Assembly: GCF_032854445.1 (NCBI RefSeq)
Contig: NC_088298.1
Location: 6,871,504 to 6,935,503, forward strand
Direction: 5' to 3'
DNA length: 64,000 bases
Source: Liolophura sinensis
Lineage: Eukaryota; Mollusca; Polyplacophora; Chitonida; Chitonidae
Within the stretch, counting starts at the first letter, position 1. The number at the start of each line of letters is the position of its first letter. The notes beneath the pieces were generated by a model that was given only the letters and a program-made list of their open reading frames with translations, ran no database searches and was not told the origin of the DNA. The translations under genes and the position numbers were made by a program. Shown here piece after piece: positions 55,581 through 64,000 of the stretch.

Positions 55581-55729
55581 CGATGTAAATCCAGATAAAT
55601 ATATAAACTGGTAAATAAATAAATAAATATTTCTTATTATAAATACAAACATTATAAATATTCTAATAAACAAATGTGTCTAAATGTTGTAGGTTTCATA
55701 ACACCTATAAAACTAGCTGATATCGTTTT

Positions 55730-55900
55730 ATTTATATATTTATTTATTTATTTATTTGACTAGTGTTTTACACCGTACTCAAGAATATTTCACTTATACA
55801 ACGGTGTCCAGCATTGTGGTGGTAGGAAACAGGGCACAACACAGGGGAAACCCACGACTATTCGCAGATTAATGACAGACCTTCCCACGCTTGGGCTCTC
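55730..55900 (-). mobile_element. Family A SINE, head missing
   Basis: TTTATTTATTTATTTGACTAG, TTTTACACCGTACTCAAGAA, AGCATTGTGGTGGTAGG, AACCCACGACTATTCGCAGA, GACCTTCCCACGCTTGG. Confidence 0.82.
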
Positions 55901-56523
55901 GTTTTCAAAATAGTAATGAGTATGGAGTTAAATTAAATAAATAAATGTTTATACTGTGAAGTAAGAATTAAAGATATCGTGGTAATCACTGCATGTATTA
56001 AGGATCCTTTAACGTTCCATGCCTGACAGGGTTGTATTTTTGTTTGGTATAGAAGACAAGTCGTGTGATGATGTTAGATTAGATAGGGGCATGAGCTTCA
56101 TTGTGTTGTTTCACCGTATTCCAGAGCACGCTTTGTTTGACTTGTTCTCTCATTAGCTGACATCAATATGTCACGAGGAAATGAATAGCATTGATTCGGA
56201 AGAGTTTCATCATTCGTAACGCAAGGCCTTGAGAAAGAACGTTGGACGCGTATCAACTGCCGTTCAAATTTCCCCATGTTCCGTAATGTACACCCAATGA
56301 GCAAATGGGTTAAGATTTATCGAATTCACCAAACTTGCCAACTGGTAAAGCGACGGTCAGAAAATCGCTGATCTGCAGGTATACATGTCTTAGAAAACGT
56401 TTACACTGGTGTTAAACTTGGTTTAAAACGTGTTACGAATCTACACTGGTTTAAGTCATAAAACGAAGTAGATGCTGACTAACATTGAAAGCGAACAATT
56501 TATTGAGTAACTTAGACATTTTA
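55901..56523. other. Intergenic, no assignable feature
   Basis: A minus-strand frame at 56304-56098 (68 codons) has no splice support or family match. Confidence 0.35.
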
Positions 56524-57149
56524 ATGGTATGTAAAGCTATTGAGTGGTATGTAAATTAATAGAATGACATGTGAATGTACAGAATGGTGTTTCAATTTAC
56601 AGGATGGTGTGTCAATTTACAGACTGGTCTGTTAATTTACAGAATCAGTCCGATTAGGCTTGTGTTGGACGTTACATTGGGAATTGGCATTTTGATTATT
56701 GACCCGAGTAATTTGGAATTAATACAATGGTATGTGAATTTACACAATGGTATGTGAATTCACAGAAATGGTGTGTGAATTTACACAGTCTTATGTGAAT
56801 GTACACAATGGTATATGAATTTACACAATGGTATATGAATTCACAGAATGGTACATGAATTTACACAATGGTATGTGAATTCACAGAATGGTATGGGAAT
56901 TTACACAGTCTTATGTGAATGTACACAATGGTATATGAATTTACACAATGGTATGTGAATTCACAGAATGGTATATGAATTTACACAATGGTATGTGAAT
57001 TCACAGAATGGTATATGAATTTACACAATGGTATGTGAATTCACAGAATGGTATATGAATTTACACAATGGTATGTGAATTCACAGAATGGTATATGAAT
57101 TTACACAATGATATGTGAATTCACAGAATGGTATGTGAATTCACAGAAT
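56524..57149. repeat. Minisatellite, 20-bp unit organised as 40-bp dimers, interrupted
   Basis: The dimer is ATGGTATATGAATTTACACA + ATGGTATGTGAATTCACAGA. The left part (56524-56645) is divergent. 56646-56715 is foreign (GTGTTGGACGTTACATTGGG, GGCATTTTGATTATTGACCC), matching the middle of family C on minus. The regular dimers run from 56726. Confidence 0.9.
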
Positions 57150-57725
57150 GGCAAGATGGTGTTTATTTCATACAAGTAATGTCAGGTATAGTAGTCGCGT
57201 TACATACTGGCTGGCAAGATGGTGTTTATTTCATACACGTAATGTCAGGTATAGTAGTCGCGTCTCATACTGGCTTACAAGATGGTGTTTATTTCATACG
57301 CGTAATGTCAGGTATAGTAGTCGCGTCTCATACTGGCTGGCAAGATGGTGTTTATTTCATACGCGTAATGTCAGGTATAGTAGTCGCATCTCATACTGGC
57401 TGGCAAGATGGTGTTTATTTCATACACGTAATGTCAGGTATAGTAGTCGCGTTACATACTGGCTGGCAAGATGGTGTTTATTTCATACACATAATGTCAG
57501 GTATAGTTGTCGCATCTCATACTGGCTGGCAAGATGGTGTATATATATACACGTAATGTCAGGTATAGTAGTCGCGTCTCATACTGGCTGTCAAGATGGT
57601 GTTTATTTCATACACGTAATGTCAGGTATAGTTGTCGCGTCTCATACTGGCTGGCAAGATGATGTTTATTCAATATCGATAATATCTGATGTAGTAGCTT
57701 CTCCAATTACTGGTTGTGGCAAGAT
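57150..57725. repeat. Minisatellite, 63-bp unit, about 9 copies
   Basis: Unit TGGCTGGCAAGATGGTGTTT + ATTTCATACACGTAATGTCA + GGTATAGTAGTCGCGTCTCA + TAC. It starts within the last 20-bp unit of the previous array. 63 is a multiple of three, which explains the long frames here. Confidence 0.93.
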
Positions 57726-57965
57726 TTATTTGTTTATTTGAATGGTGTTTCACGCTGTACTCATGAATATTTCACTTATATGACGGCGGCCTGGGGCCGG
57801 TTTCAAGTAGCCCCTAGCTAAGTGCGTTTTATATCTCTACAACATACGTCGCCATGGTAGTTAAGAACAAACATAGTTAACCAGCCCTAGCATTATTGTG
57901 GGAGGAAACCGGACAGAGCCCTGGGAAAACCCATGACCATCCGCATGTTTCTAGAGAACGACGAC
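57726..57965 (-). mobile_element. Family A SINE split by a nested insertion
   Basis: Tail TTATTTGTTTATTTGAATGG and TCATGAATATTTCACTTATA up to GACGGCGGCC at 57791. The SINE resumes at TAGCATTATTGTGGGAGG (57889), then GACCATCCGCATGTTTC. The head is missing. Confidence 0.85.
57792..57888. mobile_element. Small MITE-like insertion inside the SINE
   Basis: 97 bp absent from all other family A copies. It starts TGGGGCCGGTTTCAAGTAG and ends ACATAGTTAACCAGCCC; GGGGCCGGTT and the reverse complement of AACCAGCCC form a weak terminal inverted repeat. Confidence 0.6.
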
Positions 57966-58189
57966 TTCCCATGTACGACGACTTCATCGAGATAGTCTTC
58001 ATTCATTCCTAATATCAACTTTAGAACAGCCCCTTCCGATGCTGACTGAGACAAAACGATGTTAATTCAGTGCCAATAATGTTAGATTTAGTAGCTGCCG
58101 CGTATGCTAGAGATATGGTGGCCGTTGATGATATTGTCTCTGACAAGATGCTGTTAATTGTTAATTAAATACCATTAATATAATGAAAG

Positions 58190-58385
58190 TAAAACCAGGG
58201 CAGCGACCACAGAATAATATCGTAGTATGGTCACACGTAACCGGTGAAATACGACTACAGCATAGAGAGAAAAACCAGAGCAGCGACGACAGTCTGATAT
58301 CCGAGCAATGGTCAAACGTAACCGGTGAAATGCGACCTCCTGTCAAGTTATCTCAGTTTAGGCTTTATTCTAACTGTTGAAGTAA
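58190..58385 (+). repeat. Two family B heads in tandem
   Basis: GTAAAACCAGGGCAGCGACC, TGGTCACACGTAACCGGTGA, then a second GAGAGAAAAACCAGAGCAGC, TGGTCAAACGTAACCGGTGA, continuing to TAGGCTTTATTCTAACTGTT. Confidence 0.75.
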
Positions 58386-58389
58386 ACTG

Positions 58390-58500
58390 TTTTCCGGACA
58401 GCAAGCCAGCATGCGCTGCAACTTGAACTAAGAGCGACCACATTGGTGATAGGCTCCGGGGTCATTACGTTGCGCTAGCGCGCTGACCAACTGACCAATT
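58390..58500 (-). mobile_element. Family A SINE, head end only
   Basis: AAGCCAGCATGCGCTGCAAC, GAGCGACCACATTGGTGATA, GGTCATTACGTTGCGCTAGC, GCGCTGACCAACTGACC. A 3'-truncated copy, less common than 5' truncation. Confidence 0.8.
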
Positions 58501-58581
58501 AGCTTTAGGAAAGTAGGGTATTAATATACAAAAACTTAGGAGAAAAAACATAAGCGTCTGACAGGGTCAAATATAAACGTT

Positions 58582-61554
58582 CACCTGGTAGATGGAGAGT
58601 GGGATATATCAATATCTGAACATGCAGTAAGGTGGAGAGTGGGATATATCAGTACCTGAACATGTGGTAGGGTGGAGAGTGGAATATATCAGTGCCTGAA
58701 CATATGGTAGGATGGAGAGTGGGATATACCTGCACCTGAACATGTGATAGGGTGGAGAGTGGGATATATCAGTAGCTGAACATGTAGTAGGGTGGAGAGT
58801 GGGATATACCCGTACCTGAACATGTGGTAGGGTTGGAGAGTGGGATATATCAATACCTGAACATGTGGTAGGGTGGAGAGTGGGATATATCTGCACCTGA
58901 ACATGTGGTAGGGTGGGAGAGTGGGATATATCAGTAGCTGAACATGTAGTAGGGTGGAGAGTGGGATATACCCGTGCCTAAACATGTGGTAGGGTGGAGA
59001 GTGGGATATATCAGTACCTGGACATGTAGTAAGGTGGAGAGTGGGATATATCAGTACCTGAACATGGGGTAGGGTGGAGAGTGGGATATACCCGTGCCTG
59101 AACATGTGGTAGGGTGGAGAGTGGGATATATCAGTACCTGGACATGTAGTAAGGTGGAGAGTGGGATATATCAGTACCTGGACATGTAGTAGGGTGGAGA
59201 GTGGGATATATCCGTACCTGAACATGTGGTAGGGTGGAGAGTGGGATATACCCGTGCCTGAACATGTGGTAGGGTGGAGAGTGGGATATATCAGTACATG
59301 AACATGTGGTAGGGTGGAGAGTGGGATATATCAGTACCTGGACATGTAGTAGGGTGGAGAGTGGGATATATCAGTACCTGAACATGTGGTAGGGTGGAGA
59401 GTGGGATATATCAGTACCTGAACATGTAGTAAGGTGGAGAGTGGGATATATCAGTACCTGAAACTGTGGTAGGATGGAGAGTGGGATATATCAGTACCTG
59501 AACATGTGGTAGGGTGGAGAGTGGGATATATCCGTACCTGAACATCTGGTAGGGTGGGAGGAGTGGGATATACCCGTGCCTGAACATGTGGTAGGGTGGA
59601 GAGTGGGATATATCAGTACCTGAACATGTGGTAGGGTGGAGAGAGTGGGATATATCAGTACCTGGAAATGGGAGTAAGATGGAGAGAGTGGGATATATCA
59701 GTACCTGAACATGTTGGTAGGCTGGAGAGTGGGATATACCCGTGCCTGACATGTGGTAGGGTGGAGAGTGGGATATATCAGTACCTGGACATGTAGTAAG
59801 GTGGAGAGTGGGATATATCAGTACCTGAACATGTAGTAGGGTGAGAGTGGGATATATCCGTACCTGAACATGTGGGTAGGGTGGGTAGTGGGATATACCC
59901 GTGACTGAACATGTGGTAGGGTGGAGAGTGGGATATATCAGTACCTGAACATGTAGTAGGGTGGAGAGTGGGATATATCCGTACCTGAACATGTGGTAGG
60001 GTGGAGAGTGGGATATATCAGTACCTGAACATGTAGTAGGTGGAGAGTGGGATATATCAGTACCTGAACATGTAGTAGGGTGGAGAGTGGGGATATATCC
60101 GTACCTGAACATGTGGTAGGGTGGAGAGTGGGATATATCAGTACCTGAACATGTGGTAGGGTGGAGAGTGGGATATATCAGTACCTGAACATGTGGTAGG
60201 GTGGAGAGTGGGATATACCCGTGCCTAAACATGTGGTAGGGTGGAGAGTGGGATATATCAGTACCTGTACATGTGGTAGGGTGGAGAGTGGGATATATCA
60301 GTACCTGGAAATGGAGTAAGGTGGAGAGTGGGATATATCAGTACCTGAACATGTGGTAGAGTGGAGAGTGGGATATACCCGTGCCTGAACATGTGGTAGG
60401 GTGGAGAGTGGGATATATCAGTACCTGGACATGTAGTAAGGTGGAGAGTGGGATATATCAGTACCTGAACATGTAGTAGGGTGGAGAGTGGGATATATCC
60501 GTACCTGAACATGTGGTAGGGTGAAGAGTGGGATATATCAGTACCTGAACATGTGGTAGGGTGGAGAGTGGGATATATCAGTACCTGAGCATGTAGTAGG
60601 GTGGAGAGTGGGATATATCCGTACCTGAACATGTGGTAGGGGTGGAGAGTGGGATATACCCGTGCCTGAACATGTGGTAGGGTGGAGAGTGGGATATATC
60701 AGTACCTGAACATGTAGTAAGGTGGAGAGTGGGATATATCAGTACCTGAACATGTGGTAGGCTGGAGAGTGGGATATATCAGTACCTGAACATGTAGTAA
60801 GGTGGAGAGTGGGATATATCAGTACCTGAACATGTAGTAGGGTGGAGAGTGGGATATATCCGTACCTGAACATGTGGTAGGGTGGAGAGTGGGATATATC
60901 AGTACCTGAACATGTGGTAGGGTGGAGAGTGGGATATATCAGTACCTGAACATGTGGTAGGGTGGAGAGTGGGATATACCCGTGCCTAAACATGTGGTAG
61001 GGTGGAGAGTGGGATATATCAGTACCTGAACATGTGGTAGGGTGGAGAGTGGGATATATCAGTACCTGGAAATGGAGTAAGGTGGAGAGTGGGATATATC
61101 AGTACCTGAACATGTGGTAGAGTGGAGAGTGGGATATACCCGTGCCTGAACATGTGGTAGGGTGGAGAGTGGGATATATCAGTACCTGGACATGTAGTAA
61201 GGTGGAGAGTGGGATATATCAGTACCTGAACATGTAGTAAGGTGGAGAGTGGGATATATCCGTACCTGAACATGTGGTAGGGTGAAGAGTGGGATATATC
61301 AGTACCTGAACATGTGGTAGGGTGGAGAGTGGGATATATCAGTACCTGAGCATGTAGTAGGGTGGAGAGTGGGATATATCCGTACCTGAACATGTGGTAG
61401 GGTGGAGAGTGGGATATACCCGTGCCTGAACATGTGGTAGGGTGGAGAGTGGGATATATCAGTACCTGAACATGTAGTAAGGTGGAGAGTGGGATATATC
61501 AGTACCTGAACATGTAGTAGGGTGGAGAGTGGGATATATCATTACCTAAACATG
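58582..61554. repeat. Minisatellite, 40-bp unit, about 74 copies, with higher-order blocks
   Basis: Unit GGGTGGAGAGTGGGATATAT + CAGTACCTGAACATGTGGTA. Recurrent variants are CCCGTGCCTG, CCGTACCTG, CCTGGACATGTAGTAAGG and the rarer CCTGGAAATGGAGTAAGG. That rare variant appears at 60304 and 61065, 761 bp apart, with the same order of neighbours. Minus-strand frames (GYIPLSTLPHVQ-type) reflect a stop-free unit. Confidence 0.96.
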
Positions 61555-62790
61555 TACATACGCAATTTGCAAGATTAGTACTTCAAGCACCAATACTTTA
61601 TTACTATCTCAAATAAAAATACCTTATAATTCATCTTACAAATGTGGAATGTTTACTGTAAACTGTAAACATTTACACAATATGTGTGAAACATAATTAG
61701 TAATCGCTGAGCGTTGACTAAAAATGTGGACAGTGTATAGTGTTTAGGAGGTAAAGGTGTTTAGAGCACCGGACTGTAAAAAGTGCAAGCGCTGATATAA
61801 AAGACATACTAGTAACTGGAAAGTTACTTAACGATCGTTTCGCGAAAGCGAGTATAGAGCTTTGTTTGTAGACTTTGTTTTGTTGTTCTAGTTAAGCTAT
61901 ATGTGCGACTGACGGGCATTGAATATGTCTATGATATGCATGTTATTGATTCAGTAAAAGCTATCGTATTTACATACAACTGAGACAAATAATATAGAAC
62001 TGAGACAAACAATAACCACAATGCGTACCTGACTGTCAATAAGAAGCTAAATGGCTTGAATGCGTTGTGTAGTACAAAAAGCGATAATACAATATTTACT
62101 GTATTTTGAGTTCATATAAATATTTGTTCATTCATAATCAACTGAATCAATGCAATTTCTTGGCTACAACTAAATTTGCATTAACAGCGTCAACTATTGT
62201 GCTCTATTCGTGGAAAATGCACACGCAAATGACTGTCTGTTGAGGCTTTTTTGTTTTCTCGCAAGGTTTTTTGCCTGAATTGTAATGACAAAGGAAAATC
62301 AAAATATATTTTTTCCATACCAGTAGGTTTTTACCTGTGTTGGATCTGGTAAGAATGGAATACAGAATAGTAATTCCTTTCATTTCAGTTTTAAATGATG
62401 GATTTTATGCATATGGTCCACTGAGTCGTTGAATGACCTGATTAGTTTAATTGAGTACGAAACGTGCACGAAATTTAGACTCCATTCTACGAAGACAATC
62501 CGCAGGTTGTATGGCTGATTCGCGTTCTGAGTGCATGGCATTGTGTGGAATCGGTGAACTACCTACAGACCTTCATTATATGAGACAGTGAACACGTGAT
62601 GAATTCTAAGGGGGCAACTTTCATAGAGGACACCATCTAGTAAACAAAGCAGACAGTTTAAAATGTATTTATTGTTTATGCTTTTATTTATTTATACTTT
62701 TATATGATTTGTTAGCTTAATGCCATACTCACGATTTGTCCACATAACGCACGATGGCATATATTATTATTCACGAAGGGCAAGTGATCT
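61555..62790. other. Intergenic, no assignable feature
   Basis: AT-rich, no tandem repeats, no exon supported. TTTATTTATTTAT at about 62680-62695 may be a SINE tail remnant. Confidence 0.4.
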
Positions 62791-62792
62791 TC

Positions 62793-63025
62793 AATTAACT
62801 TTTAAGTGGTGCCTCCGTGGCCGAGGTAGTTAACATCCCAGGACGAGCCTTACCGATGAGGTCGCGACGGGTGGTCGTGGGTTTTCCCGTGGTCTGCTCG
62901 GTTCCCCTCTTCACTCCCCCAACACCACCCCCACCGTAATGCTGGCTTGCCATCGTAAAAATGAAACATTCTTGAGTACGGTGTAAAACACCACTCAAAT
63001 AAATAAATGAATAAAAATTAACTTT
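62793..63025 (+). mobile_element. Family A SINE, nearly complete, with 10-bp target-site duplication
   Basis: AATTAACTTT occurs at 62793-62802 and 63016-63025. The copy starts GGTGCCTCCGTGGCCGAGG, has CGTGGGTTTTCCCGTGG, CCACCGTAATGCTGGCTTGC and TTGAGTACGGTGTAAAACAC, and ends AATAAATAAATGAATAAA. Part of the middle (the GGCTTCCTCTCC region) is missing. Confidence 0.88.
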
Positions 63026-63359
63026 AAAGTGCACAGAAGGAGCGTCGTCGTCAGTTTATTGTCACCAATGCCCTACAATCAGTGAGAGCGAAGTAATCTA
63101 CGAATTACCTACCACGTCGGTTTTTCAACCCAAACCTCGTGTGTTACAGCCATTAAAAAACAAGCATCTTTAATTGCTAGACCACGGCCCACTTCCCACA
63201 ACTTTTGCAAATGACTCCATCATGCAAAATTTCCCATAACACCAGCGGTACACCATAACGTCATCAAAAGATGCTGGCAATTTTCATAGATACCGCCATT
63301 ACATAAGAATAGTGGGCGACTTAAAACATTGCGCCCTACTTGTAATTAATATCAATATC

Positions 63360-63660
63360 TTGCAGAGATAGACATTTGTAACCGTAATGGACGTTTCGGG
63401 TCGATAATCCCAAGGCCAGTTCTCAAAACAACGTTTAAAAGAAACCATCAAAAAAATAAGAAAGGCTATAAAATACGAAACTGGGACGGAATCATGCAAA
63501 GAGAAGAAGGGAACATCTTCAATGATGATGGAAAAACGCAAGGAATATTATACGCGAGTGAATGAAATCGATATCCAAATCGTGTACCATAAGTTGATCA
63601 AAGTGTGTATCTCATATATCCAACACTGGCAATGTAATTCAAGACGATGAATATACATCC
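63360..63660 (+). repeat. Family C copy
   Basis: TAGACATTTGTAACCGTAAT, GTTTCGGGTCGATAATCCCA, GACGGAATCATGCAAAGAGA, GGAAAAACGCAAGGAATATT, GAATGAAATCGATATCCAAA, ATTCAAGACGATGAATATAC. Confidence 0.75.
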
Positions 63661-64000
63661 CCCAGCCTCGAGTTAAGCATCAAGTGACCCATTTCTTAAT
63701 CAGATTGCCAGAGAATTGACGCTCTAACCACATTTACCTACAAGAGATTTGCACACTTATCAAAACATTTTCAAATTGGCCAACTATTCGCCTATGCGAC
63801 CTGTCTCAAATGTCTCCATAAAGTGCTTTTCGGGCTAGCAGCTGGTGACATTAACTCCCTTCATAGATGGCTTTTCGGCATAAGTGGTGTAGAAATAAAA
63901 CTTCCATGGACAATATTGAGTGCTAAACGTGACAACTAAGACGTTCAGACCACAGTCACACTTTCAAGGGGGGGCATAGGAGTAAATAGATAAAAATCTG
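63661..64000. other. Intergenic, no assignable feature
   Basis: Nothing supported up to the window edge. Confidence 0.35.

Noticed and set aside
58609-61393. Minus-strand frames in the 40-bp array
   Set aside because: A product of the stop-free unit; frames break wherever an indel occurs, as expected without selection.
351-61554. Tandem arrays as CRISPR arrays
   Set aside because: Units are contiguous with no unique spacers between conserved repeats, and the genome is eukaryotic.
1-64000. Autonomous transposon or retrovirus-like genes
   Set aside because: No frame with reverse transcriptase, transposase, integrase or Rep/helicase motifs was seen on either strand; all mobile sequences here appear non-autonomous.

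Overview
This is a 64 kb piece of animal nuclear DNA, most likely from a mollusc. The basis is a tRNA-derived SINE present in about 25 copies whose body and tail I recognise as the kind common in mollusc genomes (V-SINE/RUDI-like, named from memory), plus an intron-containing gene for a lophotrochozoan-style neuropeptide. Nothing looks prokaryotic. The sequence is AT-rich and mostly repeats.

The one convincing protein-coding gene lies on the minus strand between about 39716 and 30461. Three small exons, each bounded by consensus splice sites and matching in phase, encode a 108-residue secreted precursor. It has a signal peptide, one amidated allatotropin-like peptide (RFKSSVADRIGHGF-amide, released by dibasic sites), and a C-terminal segment with one canonical EF-hand calcium-binding loop. 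Intron 1 is 8.0 kb and carries a 2.3 kb minisatellite; intron 2 is 856 bp. No single open reading frame shows this gene.

The rest is repeats. (1) Tandem arrays cover roughly 15 kb: 21 bp (351-1289), 22 bp (8322-9346), 77 bp (11876-15792, about 51 copies with no length change), 46 bp (18691-19281), 18 bp (25385-25997), 28/29 bp (27105-27360), 28 bp (36925-39197), 53 bp (41033-41661), 24 bp (50789-51149), 20/40 bp (56524-57149), 63 bp (57150-57725), 40 bp (58582-61554), and several short or decayed ones. Long open frames inside arrays whose unit is a multiple of three are by-products of the period. (2) Dispersed families, labelled here A to E plus a second SINE: A is the V-SINE/RUDI-like SINE, several copies with target-site duplications; B is a roughly 300 bp non-coding repeat that often borders tandem arrays; C is a roughly 350-450 bp non-coding repeat; D and E are shorter; SINE2 has a different tRNA-like head. 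(3) Foldback or MITE-like elements lie at 5295-6125, 20072-20787, 25198-25311, 26467-26695 and 57792-57888.

Layout: 0-8 kb, 21-bp array, SINEs, D/E elements, a large inverted repeat, a small GC-rich island; 8-16 kb, 22-bp and 77-bp arrays; 16-30 kb, relics, 46-bp and 18-bp arrays, foldbacks and SINEs; 30-40 kb, the allatotropin gene and its intron repeats; 40-56 kb, 53-bp array, B and C copies, decayed repeats; 56-61.5 kb, three adjoining arrays; 61.5-64 kb, mostly single-copy sequence with one SINE and one C copy. Coordinates of old repeats are approximate, being read by eye.
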